From Halomonas sp. SpR8 (GTDB lineage: Bacteria > Pseudomonadota > Gammaproteobacteria > Pseudomonadales > Halomonadaceae): a DNA stretch of 64,000 bases. The notes beneath the pieces were generated by a model. That model saw nothing but the letters and a program-made list of their open reading frames with translations. It searched no databases and had not been told where the DNA came from. The stretch lies in the NCBI RefSeq assembly GCF_031010195.1, contig NZ_JAUAMC010000002.1, forward strand, positions 310,001 to 374,000, in the 5' to 3' direction. Both the position numbers and the translations under genes were made by a program. This document shows, one piece after another, positions 17,994 through 31,056 of the stretch. Position 1 is the stretch's first letter; each line of letters starts with the position of its first letter.

Positions 17994-20603
17994 TTAGCTA
18001 AGAACGTTTTCCAACCATGCCGGTACGCTCTTCAACGCATCCGGCAAGGCGTCGGGTTGACTACCTCCGGCTTGGGCCATATCAGGACGGCCTCCACCCT
18101 TACCGCCTACCTGAGAGGCGACATGATTCACCAGTTCACCGGCTTTCACTTGTCCGGTCAAATCCTGGGTTACCCCAGCGATCAGGCTTACTTTGCCCGC
18201 GGTCTGGTCGGCAACGCCCAGGATAATCACTCCCGAGCTGAGCTTGTTCTTAAGCTGATCAAGGACGCCGCGTAGATCTTTGCCTGACACGCCATCCAAC
18301 TGCGTCGCCAGCAGCTTCACGCCGTTGATCTCCTGCACCTGGCTAAGCATATCGCTACCTGCAGCACTGGCCAGCTTGGCTTTGAGCTGCTCAAGCTCTT
18401 TTTCCAGACTCCGGTTACGCTCAACCAGTGACTCTACCCGCGCCTCGACCTGCTCTGGCTTAGTCTTCAACCGTTCGCTAAGACGCTCAAGACGGGCTTC
18501 CTGCTCTCGGAAGTAGGCCAGCGCATTGTCGCCGGTGATCGCTTCGATACGGCGCACGCCGGACGCAATACCTACTTCGCTCATCACATGGCAGCAGCCA
18601 ATATCGCCGCTGCGTGCCACGTGGGTACCACCACACAACTCGATAGAGAAGTCGTCGGCGCCAATGGTCAGTACGCGCACGTTCTCGGCATATTTGGCCT
18701 CAAACAGCGCTGCCGCGCCTTTGGCCTTGGCTTGATCCAGGCTCATCTGCTCGATCTTGGTCGGCGCGTTAGCCAAAATCTGCTCATTGACCAGCCGCTC
18801 GACTTCCGCTAGCTGCTCGGCGGTCATCGGCTCGAAGTGACTAAAGTCGAAGCGCAGGCGCTCGGCGTTAACCAACGAACCTTTCTGCTGTACGTGATCA
18901 CCCAACACCATACGCAGTGCTTTATGCAGCAGGTGGGTGGCGGAGTGATTGCGGATGGTAGCTTTACGCAAGCTTGCGTCCACTTCGCCGCGCACATTGG
19001 CACCGACACTCAGTGAGCCTTCAACCATTATGCCCTGGTGTAAATGATGACCGCTCTGCTTCTGGGTATCAGTGACCTGGAAACGGCCGCCGTCGACATA
19101 CAGGTAGCCGGTATCGCCTACCTGACCACCGGACTCGCCGTAAAACGGCGTGCGATCGAGTACCACGACGCCCTTCTGCCCGGCTTCCAGGGCGGCTAAT
19201 TCGTTGCCTTCGCTGTCGACCAGCGCCGTTACCTTGGCCTGATCTTCCAAACGGTCGTAGCCGGTAAAGGCTGTTTCGCCCTCCAACTCAATAGAGGCGC
19301 TGTAGTCGGCGCCAAACTGGCTGGCCGCCCGTGCACGCTCACGCTGGGCCTCCAAGGCCTGCTGAAAGCCCTCTTCATCCAGGGTAACGCCACGTTCACG
19401 GCACACATCGGCGGTGAGATCGAACGGAAAGCCGTAGGTATCGTAAAGCTTGAAGACGGTTTCACCCGGCAGCACCTTGCCGTCCAACTCAGCCAGGGCC
19501 ACGTTCAATAGCCCCATACCGTGATCCAGGGTGCGAGCGAACTGCTCTTCTTCTTTTAGCAGCACGCGGGCAATTTGATCGCTCGCTTCACGCAGTTCCG
19601 GATAGGCATCGCCCATCTCAGCGTCCAGCGCCTCGACCAGCTTATGGAAGAACGGCTCCACCGCACCCAGCTTGTGGCCATGGCGAATCGCGCGGCGAAT
19701 AATCCGGCGCAGCACATAGCCGCGCCCTTCGTTGGAAGGCAGCACGCCATCAACAATCAGGAAGGCGCAGGAGCGGATATGGTCGGCAATCACGCGCAGC
19801 GAAGGCGTGGCGGTATCCGGGTGGCCGGTGGCTTTGGCTGCGGCCTGGAGCAGGTTCTGGAACAGGTCGATTTCGTAGTTGGAGTGCACGCCCTGCATCA
19901 CAGCGGCGACCCGCTCCAGCCCCATACCGGTATCGATAGAGGGCTTGGGCAGCGGGTTAAGCGTGCCGGCAGCATCACGATCAAACTGCATGAACACTAA
20001 GTTCCAGATCTCGATATAGCGGTCGCCATCCTCTTCCGGGCTGCCCGGCGGGCCACCCCAAACCTCTGGACCATGATCGAAGAAAATTTCCGAACTGGGG
20101 CCGCAGGGGCCGGTGTCGCCCATTTGCCAGAAGTTATCTTCATCCAGCTTGGAGAAACGCTCAGGATCGATGCCGATTTCATCTTTCCAGATGCGCTCAG
20201 CTTCGTCATCGCTGATATGCACCGTTACCCACAGTTTGTCTTTAGGCAGACCCAGCGTTTCGGTCAGAAATACCCAGGCAAAGCGAATAGCGTCGCGCTT
20301 GAAGTAGTCACCAAAGCTGAAGTTGCCCAGCATTTCAAAAAAGGTATGGTGGCGCGCGGTATAGCCGACGTTGTCTAAATCATTGTGCTTACCACCCGCG
20401 CGCACGCAGCGCTGCGCAGAGGTGGCGCGCACGTAGGGGCGCGGATCGCGGCCTAGAAACACATCTTTAAACGGCACCATGCCGGCATTGGTGAACAGCA
20501 GCGTCGGGTCGTTGCCCGGTACTAAGGAGCTAGTGGGTACAATGGTATGCCCCTGCTCTTCGAAGAAGGTGAGAAAGGCCTGTCTAATCTCTGCGCTTTT
20601 CAT
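17994..20603 (-). CDS. alaS: Alanine--tRNA ligase
   Basis: 869 aa. Class II aminoacylation domain (motif 2 region [32 protein letters not shown]), tRNA-recognition domain, editing domain with the zinc-site motifs HSATHLLH and CGGTHV, and a C-terminal oligomerisation/C-Ala domain with a coiled coil around residues 725-765. I start at ATG 20603 (typical opening [19 protein letters not shown]). The frame is open to 20678, but an exact TATAAT at 20677-20682 overlaps that upstream codon and puts the transcript start near 20670. Confidence 0.97.
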   Translation of the reverse strand: MKSAEIRQAFLTFFEEQGHTIVPTSSLVPGNDPTLLFTNAGMVPFKDVFLGRDPRPYVRATSAQRCVRAGGKHNDLDNVGYTARHHTFFEMLGNFSFGDYFKRDAIRFAWVFLTETLGLPKDKLWVTVHISDDEAERIWKDEIGIDPERFSKLDEDNFWQMGDTGPCGPSSEIFFDHGPEVWGGPPGSPEEDGDRYIEIWNLVFMQFDRDAAGTLNPLPKPSIDTGMGLERVAAVMQGVHSNYEIDLFQNLLQAAAKATGHPDTATPSLRVIADHIRSCAFLIVDGVLPSNEGRGYVLRRIIRRAIRHGHKLGAVEPFFHKLVEALDAEMGDAYPELREASDQIARVLLKEEEQFARTLDHGMGLLNVALAELDGKVLPGETVFKLYDTYGFPFDLTADVCRERGVTLDEEGFQQALEAQRERARAASQFGADYSASIELEGETAFTGYDRLEDQAKVTALVDSEGNELAALEAGQKGVVVLDRTPFYGESGGQVGDTGYLYVDGGRFQVTDTQKQSGHHLHQGIMVEGSLSVGANVRGEVDASLRKATIRNHSATHLLHKALRMVLGDHVQQKGSLVNAERLRFDFSHFEPMTAEQLAEVERLVNEQILANAPTKIEQMSLDQAKAKGAAALFEAKYAENVRVLTIGADDFSIELCGGTHVARSGDIGCCHVMSEVGIASGVRRIEAITGDNALAYFREQEARLERLSERLKTKPEQVEARVESLVERNRSLEKELEQLKAKLASAAGSDMLSQVQEINGVKLLATQLDGVSGKDLRGVLDQLKNKLSSGVIILGVADQTAGKVSLIAGVTQDLTGQVKAGELVNHVASQVGGKGGGRPDMAQAGGSQPDALPDALKSVPAWLENVLS

Positions 20604-20676
20604 AGGGTATCCGTAACAAGAAAGCGTGATGTCCCAGGGCGCTGTCACCGCTACCCTCAGGGGTCGCAAAGCAGCC

Positions 20677-20682
20677 ATTATA
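20677..20682 (-). promoter_or_regulatory. Probable -10 box of alaS
   Basis: Exact TATAAT on the minus strand in the context GCGCTATAATGG, 74 nt upstream of the chosen alaS ATG. No strong -35 hexamer is seen at 16-18 nt; CTTTAG is the best at that distance. The context suggests the start codon but the promoter is not proven. Confidence 0.55.
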
Positions 20683-20841
20683 GCGCAGTTGTCAAACGAC
20701 TAAAGCCGCACTTAGTGGCAGAAAGGCAAACAACTCGCGACAGAAGGGCAACAACGATGAGAACAACCCGACCGACAAGCGTATTAGAGCACTACTAGAA
20801 ATGTAAGAGGGGGGGATATTTTATCGGCTGGAGAAAACGTA

Positions 20842-21306
20842 TTACAGGCAGGAGAGCGCATAGCGGATTTGCTCAAAATCGAAGCCGCGGTTGGCGAGAA
20901 AACGCTCCCGCCTAGCGCGCTCTTTGGGTGTCTCACCGGGGCTATCGAAGCGCCGCGCCAGGGTTTCCCGGGCCAGCTCAAACCAGTCGATCTGCTCGCC
21001 CTCCTCGACCTCTGCAAATGCACTATTGAGGGTTTCCTGGTCAACGCCGCGCTGGCGCAGCTCGCCTTTAATACGGATCACGCCCTGCCCACGCAGAATG
21101 CGTGAACGGACGAAACTGGCCGCAAAGCGAGCATCAGACTGAAGCCCTTGTTCGATCAGAGCGTCTAGGCACTCATCAATAGCGTCGTCGTCGAAGGATT
21201 TCTTCTTTAGCCTTTGGGCAAGCTCGGCGCGGGAGTATTCGCGCCGAGCCAGCAAGCCAATGGCGATGTCACGGGGCGTGGCATCGCGCTGGGAGGTGAA
21301 CGCCAT
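20842..21306 (-). CDS. recX: Recombination regulator RecX
   Basis: 154 aa helical-repeat protein that binds and inhibits RecA filaments. Three repeats of the RecX three-helix type are visible, opening RDIAIGLLARREYSRAELAQRLKKKSF. The gene begins 9 nt after the recA stop, the classical recA-recX arrangement, so it is made by read-through from the SOS-controlled recA promoter. A TTG immediately upstream of the ATG (21309) is an alternative first codon. Confidence 0.95.
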   Translation of the reverse strand: MAFTSQRDATPRDIAIGLLARREYSRAELAQRLKKKSFDDDAIDECLDALIEQGLQSDARFAASFVRSRILRGQGVIRIKGELRQRGVDQETLNSAFAEVEEGEQIDWFELARETLARRFDSPGETPKERARRERFLANRGFDFEQIRYALSCL

Positions 21307-21315
21307 CAAGTCGCC

Positions 21316-22383
21316 TTAAAGCAGATCGTCGTCGCCCGCTTCTGCTTCAACAGGAGCTTCGGCAGCGGCCTCTTCTTTCTTGGGGTCAGGCTTGGCTAGA
21401 AGCTGTTCGCGAATCTGCGTTTCGATTTCAAGCATGATCTCTGGGTGCTCTTCGAGATAGAGCGCCGAATTCGCTTTACCCTGGCCGATTTTCTTACCTT
21501 TATAGCTGTACCAGGCACCTGCTTTATCGACTAAGTTGCACTGCACGCCCAGGTCGATAACTTCACCGGCGTGGTAAATGCCTTTGCCGTAAAGAATCTG
21601 GAATTCAGCTTGGCGGAACGGCGGTGCCACCTTGTTTTTAACCACTTTCACACGCGTTTCGTTACCGGTGACTTCATCGCCCACTTTAACCGAGCCAGTG
21701 CGACGAATATCCAAGCGTACGCTAGAGTAGAACTTAAGCGCGTTACCACCAGTGGTGGTTTCAGGGCTACCAAACATAACGCCGATCTTCATGCGGATCT
21801 GGTTGATAAAAACCACCAGACAGTTGGCGTTTTTGATATTACCGGTGATTTTACGCAGCGCTTGCGACATCAAACGCGCCTGCAGGCCGACGTGGGAATC
21901 ACCCATTTCGCCTTCGATTTCAGCACGCGGCGTTAGCGCGGCGACCGAATCGATAACGATGACGTCGACACCGCCAGAGCGTACCAGCATGTCGGTAATT
22001 TCTAGCGCCTGCTCGCCGGTATCAGGCTGGGAAACCAGCAGGTCATCCAGATTGACCCCCAGCTTTTCGGCATAGCTGGGATCAAGGGCGTGCTCGGCAT
22101 CCACGAAGGCACACACTTTGCCCTGCTTTTGCGCCTGCGCAATCACCGAAAGGGTCAGGGTGGTTTTACCCGACGACTCCGGGCCAAAGATTTCGCAAAC
22201 TCGGCCAAATGGCAGGCCGCCAATGCCGAGGGCAATATCCAGACCTAATGAGCCAGTGGAAACCGACGGCATGACGACACGCGGTGCGTCGCCTAGACGC
22301 ATGACGGTGCCCTTGCCGAACTGACGATCGATTTGGGTGAGTGCAGCGTTTAGCGCTTTAGTGCGGTTGTCATCCTGAGCCAT
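21316..22383 (-). CDS. recA: Recombinase RecA
   Basis: 355 aa. Walker A GPESSGKT at residues 67-74, Walker B-region [12 protein letters not shown], loop motifs [34 protein letters not shown], and an acidic C-terminal tail ([18 protein letters not shown]) typical of proteobacterial RecA. It drives homologous recombination and LexA self-cleavage. An SOS box precedes it (22405-22420). Confidence 0.98.
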   Translation of the reverse strand: MAQDDNRTKALNAALTQIDRQFGKGTVMRLGDAPRVVMPSVSTGSLGLDIALGIGGLPFGRVCEIFGPESSGKTTLTLSVIAQAQKQGKVCAFVDAEHALDPSYAEKLGVNLDDLLVSQPDTGEQALEITDMLVRSGGVDVIVIDSVAALTPRAEIEGEMGDSHVGLQARLMSQALRKITGNIKNANCLVVFINQIRMKIGVMFGSPETTTGGNALKFYSSVRLDIRRTGSVKVGDEVTGNETRVKVVKNKVAPPFRQAEFQILYGKGIYHAGEVIDLGVQCNLVDKAGAWYSYKGKKIGQGKANSALYLEEHPEIMLEIETQIREQLLAKPDPKKEEAAAEAPVEAEAGDDDLL

Positions 22384-22404
22384 TCAGAGATTCCTCATAA
22401 CAAG

Positions 22405-22420
22405 CTGTATAATTACCCAG
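22405..22420 (-). promoter_or_regulatory. SOS (LexA) box of recA
   Basis: CTGTATAATTACCCAG on the plus strand fits CTG-N10-CAG, 22-37 bp upstream of the recA ATG. This is the expected place for LexA control and supports the pattern used for the other SOS-box calls in this window. Confidence 0.85.
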
Positions 22421-22512
22421 TAGTATGCCAAAGATTGCGCCGTAAACAAATCCTTGATTACCCTTTCGCTCAACTATTTTACCCATTCATGCTTACCAAC
22501 CTACTCACACGG

Positions 22513-23043
22513 CTATTTCTTATTGCTCGCTTTCGCCCGAGCATCTAACCGAGCTACCAGCCCTGCCAGGGCCTGACGCACGGCTTGCTCGCGCACCGCT
22601 TGGCGATCACCGGGAAAGTGGAAACGTTCAGCCTGCTGATCATCGGCATCTCCCCAGGCCAGCCAAACGGTACCCACCGGCTTTTCATCGCTGCCGCCAT
22701 CAGGCCCGGCCACACCGCTAACCGCCACGCCCAATCCCGCACCGCTCTCTTGGCAAGCGCCGAGCACCATGGCTTTCACCACCTCTTCGCTTACCGCGCC
22801 GTGTGCTGCCAGTATGGCGTTTGGCACGCCCAGCAGCCGGGTCTTCGCCGCATTCGAATAAGTCACATAGCCAGCCGTAAAGTAGGCTGAGCTGCCCGCT
22901 GTTGAGGTGATCGCGCTGGCAATCCCCCCGCCGGTGCAGGACTCTGCGGCGGTTACTTCTACATTTAACTGCTGACAAAGCCGCCCCAGGCGCTGAGCCA
23001 ACAGCGTTAAATCAAGATTTTTCAGGCTAGATATGCTGGGCAC
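22513..23043 (-). CDS. pncC: Nicotinamide-nucleotide amidohydrolase PncC (CinA C-terminal domain)
   Basis: 176 aa single-domain CinA-C protein that deamidates NMN to nicotinate mononucleotide in pyridine-nucleotide recycling. The signature VTAAESCTGGGIASAITSTAGSSAYFTAGYVTYSN is complete, followed by VSGVAGPDGGSDEKPVGTVWLAW. The GTG start at 23043 has AAGGAG 8 nt upstream. The N-terminal MoCF-like half of full-length CinA is absent, as in E. coli YgaD-type proteins. It lies upstream of recA, the usual pncC-recA neighbourhood. Confidence 0.94.
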   Translation of the reverse strand: MPSISSLKNLDLTLLAQRLGRLCQQLNVEVTAAESCTGGGIASAITSTAGSSAYFTAGYVTYSNAAKTRLLGVPNAILAAHGAVSEEVVKAMVLGACQESGAGLGVAVSGVAGPDGGSDEKPVGTVWLAWGDADDQQAERFHFPGDRQAVREQAVRQALAGLVARLDARAKASNKK

Positions 23044-23162
23044 TATCGTCGCTCCTTCAAGTGAGTCGTCAGTTCAGCGTAGAATACTGCGTTTAGCTTG
23101 CTTTAAAAAATTGCCCATGCCGTAAGCCGAGATGGCTTGCGCCACGCTCAATCAGGACGCCC

Positions 23163-25724
23163 ATGTCACAGGCCATTCCCCCTAATACGCCAATGATCAC
23201 GCAATATTTAAAGATCAAACGCGAACACCCCGAGGTTTTGCTGTTCTACCGGATGGGGGATTTTTACGAGCTGTTTTTCGACGACGCCAAGCGCGCCGCC
23301 GCGCTGCTGGATATTACCCTTACCCAGCGCGGGCAATCTGGCGGTAAACCCATCCCGATGGCGGGCGTGCCCTACCACAGCGCGGAGGGATATCTGGCGC
23401 GCTTGGTCGCCGGTGGCGAGTCAGTCGCCATCTGTGAACAGATTGGCGACCCAGCTACCAGCAAGGGTCCCGTTGACCGCCAGGTAGTGCGCATCGTTAC
23501 TCCCGGCACACTCCATGATGAAGCGCTGCTTGATGCCCGCCGTGACAACGTACTGGTGTCCGTCTCCCCTGGAAAGGAGAGCTGGGGCCTAGCTTGGCTG
23601 GAGCTCTCCAGCGGTCGCTTTAACGTGCTGGAAGTGGCGAGTGAAGCGGAAATGCTTGCCGAGCTCACCCGCCTCTCCCCCGCCGAGCTGCTGGTGCCTG
23701 AAAGCCTGACGCTGCCAGACGCTTGGTCGCAAAAGCGCAGCCTGCGCCGCCAGGGTGAGTGGCTATTTGATTTGGAGAGTGCTACTCGCAGCCTGTGCGA
23801 CCAGTTTGAGGTGCAGGATTTACGCGGCTTTGGCTGTGCACACTTAACCACCGCTTTGATTGCTGCCGGGGTGCTGATCGATTACGCCCGCGACACCCAG
23901 CGCTCGCGCCTGCCCCATGTCACCGCGATCAGCGTTGAGAACCGCGACGATGCCGTGGTGATTGATGCCGCCAGCCGCCGCAATCTGGAAATTGATATCA
24001 ACCTCGGCGGCAGCAGCGACAATACGCTGGCCAGCGTGCTGGATACCTGCACCACCGCCATGGGCTCGCGGCTACTCAAGCGCTGGCTCAACCGGCCATT
24101 ACGCCAGCGCGACATAGTCCAGAACCGCCATGCGGGTGTGGCGCTGCTAAGTTTAGATGCGGCCTATATAGCACTGCGCGAGACGCTGAGCGACGTAGGC
24201 GATGTGGAGCGGATTCTGGCCCGGGTAGCGCTGTATAGCGCCCGCCCCCGGGATTTGGCACGCCTGCGCGATGCGCTGGTCACTCTGCCTACTCTGGAGC
24301 AGCAGCTCAGTGAGGTAGAGAGCGGTAGTACGCTGGACAACCTGCGCCCGCATATTCGCCCTTACCCGGAAATGGCCGATATGCTCAGCCGTGCACTGGT
24401 CGAAAATCCACCGGTGGTGATCCGCGATGGCGGCGTAATTGCCGATGGCTTTGACGCCGAGCTCGACGAGCACCGGGGCATGGCCGAAAACGCTGGCGAC
24501 TACCTTATTCAGCTAGAAACTCGCGAGCGTGAGCGCACCGGGCTTGCCAATCTCAAAGTCGGCTACAACCGAGTGCACGGCTACTTTATTGAGCTACCCC
24601 GCGCCCAGGCTCAGCAAGCCCCCGCCGACTATATTCGCCGCCAAACGCTGAAAAACGCCGAGCGGTTTATTATTCCCGAGCTCAAAGAGTTTGAGGATAA
24701 GGCGCTGTCGGCCAAATCCCGTGCCTTGACGCGTGAAAAGTGGCTTTACGACCGCCTGCTTGGCGACCTGAATAACAGCCTTCACGCCCTACAAAGCACC
24801 TCTCAAGCGCTAGCCGAGCTGGATGTGCTGTGTGCCTTTGCCGAACGCGCCGAAGCGCTGAACTGGGTGCGCCCAACGCTCAGTGAAAGCACCGGCATCC
24901 AAATTGATGCGGGGCGCCACCCGGTAGTGGAGCAGGTCAGCGAAACACCCTTTGTGCCTAACGACGTAACCCTCAACCCAGACCGGCATATGCTGATCAT
25001 TACCGGCCCCAACATGGGCGGTAAATCGACCTATATGCGCCAGACAGCGCTGATTGCCCTGCTGGCGCACTGCGGCAGCTTTGTGCCCGCCGATGCCGCT
25101 GAGATCGGCCCACTAGATAGAATCTTTACCCGTATAGGCTCGTCGGATGATCTGGCAGGCGGTCGCTCTACCTTTATGGTCGAAATGACCGAAACCGCCA
25201 ATATCCTCCACAACGCCACCCAGCAAAGCTTGATTTTGATGGATGAGATCGGCCGCGGCACTAGCACCTTCGATGGCTTGTCACTGGCCTGGGCAAGCGC
25301 CGAGTATTTAGCAAAAGGGCGTGCCTTAACGCTGTTTGCCACCCACTACTTTGAAATGACCGCCCTGCCCGAACACGCCGAAGGAGTGGCTAATATTCAC
25401 CTAACGGCCACCGAACATGGCGACAGCATCGTATTTATGCATCGCATCGAAGCTGGCCCAGCCAGCCAGAGCTACGGCTTGCAGGTGGCTCAGTTAGCGG
25501 GCGTACCGGGGCATGTTATTAAGCGTGCCCGCGAAAAATTGATGAGCCTGGAGCAGCGCGATGTGGATAACACCACACAGATGCCGCGGACCACTCCACA
25601 GCAGAATGACTTGTTCGCCGCGGCGCCACATCCGGTGATTGAGGCGCTTGAAAACGTCGATATGGATGACTTAACACCACGGGAAGCGCTGTCACTGTTG
25701 TATCAGTGGCGAGACCTGATCTAA
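23163..25724 (+). CDS. mutS: DNA mismatch repair protein MutS
   Basis: 853 aa mismatch sensor. The mismatch-reading Phe-X-Glu motif lies in [17 protein letters not shown] (about residues 26-42); Walker [10 protein letters not shown] begins at Gly615; Walker B/signature regions [16 protein letters not shown] follow. The N-terminal, connector, core, clamp and ATPase domains all fit the usual length of about 855, and the C-terminal tail ends with a helix-rich dimerisation segment. Divergent from pncC; AGGA precedes the ATG. Confidence 0.98.
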   Translation: MSQAIPPNTPMITQYLKIKREHPEVLLFYRMGDFYELFFDDAKRAAALLDITLTQRGQSGGKPIPMAGVPYHSAEGYLARLVAGGESVAICEQIGDPATSKGPVDRQVVRIVTPGTLHDEALLDARRDNVLVSVSPGKESWGLAWLELSSGRFNVLEVASEAEMLAELTRLSPAELLVPESLTLPDAWSQKRSLRRQGEWLFDLESATRSLCDQFEVQDLRGFGCAHLTTALIAAGVLIDYARDTQRSRLPHVTAISVENRDDAVVIDAASRRNLEIDINLGGSSDNTLASVLDTCTTAMGSRLLKRWLNRPLRQRDIVQNRHAGVALLSLDAAYIALRETLSDVGDVERILARVALYSARPRDLARLRDALVTLPTLEQQLSEVESGSTLDNLRPHIRPYPEMADMLSRALVENPPVVIRDGGVIADGFDAELDEHRGMAENAGDYLIQLETRERERTGLANLKVGYNRVHGYFIELPRAQAQQAPADYIRRQTLKNAERFIIPELKEFEDKALSAKSRALTREKWLYDRLLGDLNNSLHALQSTSQALAELDVLCAFAERAEALNWVRPTLSESTGIQIDAGRHPVVEQVSETPFVPNDVTLNPDRHMLIITGPNMGGKSTYMRQTALIALLAHCGSFVPADAAEIGPLDRIFTRIGSSDDLAGGRSTFMVEMTETANILHNATQQSLILMDEIGRGTSTFDGLSLAWASAEYLAKGRALTLFATHYFEMTALPEHAEGVANIHLTATEHGDSIVFMHRIEAGPASQSYGLQVAQLAGVPGHVIKRAREKLMSLEQRDVDNTTQMPRTTPQQNDLFAAAPHPVIEALENVDMDDLTPREALSLLYQWRDLI

Positions 25725-25763
25725 TGGTGCTTATAGAATGCAAGTCTATCAGTGAGATTCAGG

Positions 25764-25860
25764 TGCCAGGGCAGGTTGTAGCGAGGGTCTTTCGACAAGG
25801 ATGTCGAAAGTAGCGCCCACGGATGGGTTTACAGCGCCCTCGCGGAAACCTGTCCTGGCA
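25764..25860. repeat. Palindromic intergenic element, copy 1
   Basis: About 97 bp between mutS and fdxA. Outer arms TGCCAGGGCAGGTT / AACCTGTCCTGGCA pair with one G-U; inside them CGAGGG/CCCTCG pair; then a perfect 9-bp hairpin with AGGA loop (25789-25810). On the minus strand, 25807-25847 matches 30966-31006 of this window at 37 of 41 positions, so it is a dispersed element. It may also end mutS transcription. The remainder of the 290-bp gap (25861-26014) holds nothing I recognise. Confidence 0.7.
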
Positions 25861-26014
25861 TTGCTACCAACCGGAATCATATGGTGCTTGCCGACAGGTA
25901 GGCGCACCTCTAGAATGTCGCTCAAACTTTTAGCTTATAAAAAACGGCTGATTTATAACCATTCACGATTGATCATGGCCGAGAGATACCCGGCCCTGCA
26001 AGAGGGATAGCAAG

Positions 26015-26338
26015 ATGACGTTTGTCGTTACCGAGAACTGCATCCAGTGCAAATACACCGACTGTGTGGAAGTCTGCCCGGTCGACTGTTTTTATGAGGG
26101 CCCGAACTTCCTGGTCATTCATCCGGACGAGTGTATCGACTGCGCACTGTGTGAGCCCGAGTGCCCCGCCGAGGCAATATACTCAGAGGATGAGCTGCCT
26201 GAAGGCCAAGAGACCTTTATTGAGATTAATGCTGATATGGCAGAAGTGTGGCCCAACATTGCCGAAAGAAAGGATCCGCTACCCGATGCCGAAGAGTGGG
26301 ACGGCAAGCCAGGTAAGCTTGAGAAACTAGAGCGCTAA
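26015..26338 (+). CDS. fdxA: Seven-iron ferredoxin FdxA
   Basis: 107 aa [3Fe-4S][4Fe-4S] ferredoxin. The N-terminal cluster cysteines are in [17 protein letters not shown] and the second set in [17 protein letters not shown], the Azotobacter FdI/FdxA pattern with the long C-terminal helix. Low-potential electron carrier; partner unknown. The order mutS-fdxA-(sRNA) is as in Pseudomonas, where rpoS follows; rpoS is not here. Confidence 0.95.
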   Translation: MTFVVTENCIQCKYTDCVEVCPVDCFYEGPNFLVIHPDECIDCALCEPECPAEAIYSEDELPEGQETFIEINADMAEVWPNIAERKDPLPDAEEWDGKPGKLEKLER

Positions 26339-26386
26339 GCCTAGCGAACGCAAAGCGTCGTTTTAAAATCAGCGACCACTTATTAA

Positions 26387-26421
26387 AACCAGCGCTTTTT
26401 CAAGACAGTGTTGGTTTTTTT
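26387..26421 (+). terminator. fdxA terminator
   Basis: A 10-bp stem with two G-U pairs (AACCAGCGCT / AGTGTTGGTT, 26387-26416) followed by a T-run to 26421, 48 nt after the fdxA stop on the plus strand. Confidence 0.75.
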
Positions 26422-26473
26422 ATTGCATCGCTATTTTATGGCATCGTGAAACTGACAACGCCAAATTACGGGC

Positions 26474-26499
26474 AAAAAAAAGGCGACCCGTAGGCCGCC
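26474..26499 (-). terminator. rsmZ terminator
   Basis: Minus strand: stem GGCGGCC / GGTCGCC with a TACG (UNCG-type) tetraloop (26482-26499), followed by eight T residues (26474-26481). Confidence 0.9.
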
Positions 26500-26642
26500 C
26501 GCTCCAAGCACTTCCTCTGACCACTCCCTGGATCAACCTCCTCAGATGACTTCCTTGCCGGGGCCTAACTCACTTTAACACCCAGCGCATCTGGCCTTCA
26601 TCCCGTTGCATCCTGCCTAAAGCATCCTTGCCTCCCCGTGTC
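26474..26642 (-). ncRNA. rsmZ: RsmZ/CsrB-type CsrA-sequestering small RNA
   Basis: A minus-strand transcript of about 169 nt that should bind CsrA/RsmA and lift its repression. Ten GGA triplets occur between 26501 and 26645 (complement of TCC), most as AGGA or GGGA, a density typical of RsmZ/RsmY/CsrB RNAs. It ends in a strong terminator and begins after a plausible sigma-70 promoter; a perfect GacA box lies upstream at the distance known for Pseudomonas rsmZ. The position next to fdxA is also that of P. aeruginosa rsmZ (established knowledge). There is no open reading frame worth calling. csrA itself is at 16262-16450. Confidence 0.88.
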
Positions 26643-26647
26643 CTGTG

Positions 26648-26678
26648 TATATAGTGGCAGAACCCGGCAGCTTCTCAA
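26648..26678 (-). promoter_or_regulatory. rsmZ core promoter
   Basis: Minus strand TTGAGA (26673-26678) and a TATATA run (26648-26653), 19 nt apart; reading the -10 as ACTATA (26650-26655) gives 17 nt. The predicted start is 26641-26643. Confidence 0.55.
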
Positions 26679-26692
26679 CAACGCCAAAATAC

Positions 26693-26721
26693 AAAAGGCG
26701 AGTCTTAACGACTCGCCTTTT
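26693..26721 (-). terminator. eno terminator between the GacA boxes and the rsmZ promoter
   Basis: A perfect 12-bp stem (AAAAGGCGAGTC / GACTCGCCTTTT) with a TTAAC loop; T-rich on both sides (TTTTGTATTTT on the minus strand), so it may work both ways. It should stop eno read-through into rsmZ. Confidence 0.85.
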
Positions 26722-26814
26722 TCTAACGATTATCCATTAAAAACAATCACTTAAATTTAAATTAGTGAAAAATTTCGTTTTTTCTTACCCCAAACCGAGC
26801 GATTCTCGTCGGCA

Positions 26815-26857
26815 TTTGTAAGATATCTCTTACAAAATCTTGAGACATCTCTTACAA
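26815..26857. promoter_or_regulatory. GacA-box upstream activating sequence of rsmZ
   Basis: TGTAAG-N6-CTTACA occurs exactly at 26817-26834, extended to TTTGTAAG/CTTACAAA arms. A second half-site (CTTACAA) lies 22 bp away, giving a direct repeat ATATCTCTTACAA (26823-26835) / ACATCTCTTACAA (26845-26857). The palindrome is centred about 184 bp upstream of the predicted rsmZ start. The stretch from 26722 to 26800 is AT-rich, as at other Gac-controlled promoters. GacA itself is not encoded in this window. Confidence 0.85.
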
Positions 26858-26889
26858 GCCCCACTTAAAAATCGCTCGATATTGCCGTT

Positions 26890-30831
<3,942 letters not shown>

Positions 30832-30950
30832 TCAAAAGGCGTAACAGAAAGCCACACCAGGATGGGATGACAGAATAGCAGAGTACGCCTAAAGGCTCAA
30901 TTTGAACTGAGCAGTCAAAACCTACTCAGCAGAATCACACTTGCGCCGCT

Positions 30951-31006
30951 GCCCCAGCGATGGGTCTCCGCGAGGGCGCTGAGAACCCATCCCTGGGCGC
31001 TACTTT
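30951..31006. repeat. Palindromic intergenic element, copy 2
   Basis: The 41-nt core 30966-31006 matches 25807-25847 (opposite strand) at 37 of 41 positions. In this copy the flanks form a hairpin CCAGCGATGGGT / ACCCATCCCTGG (30954-30995 region). It lies between the pyrG start and the DUF3037 stop. Without knowing other genomes, a REP/BIME-like element is the closest description. Confidence 0.65.
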
Positions 31007-31056
31007 TGTCGTCTGACCGCCATGGTGGGCTGGTTTAAGTTAGGTATTGCTGTCGA

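Noticed and set aside
20604..20678. N-terminal extension of AlaRS to 20678
   Set aside because: A TATAAT box overlaps the upstream codon, and the protein starting at 20603 has the standard opening.
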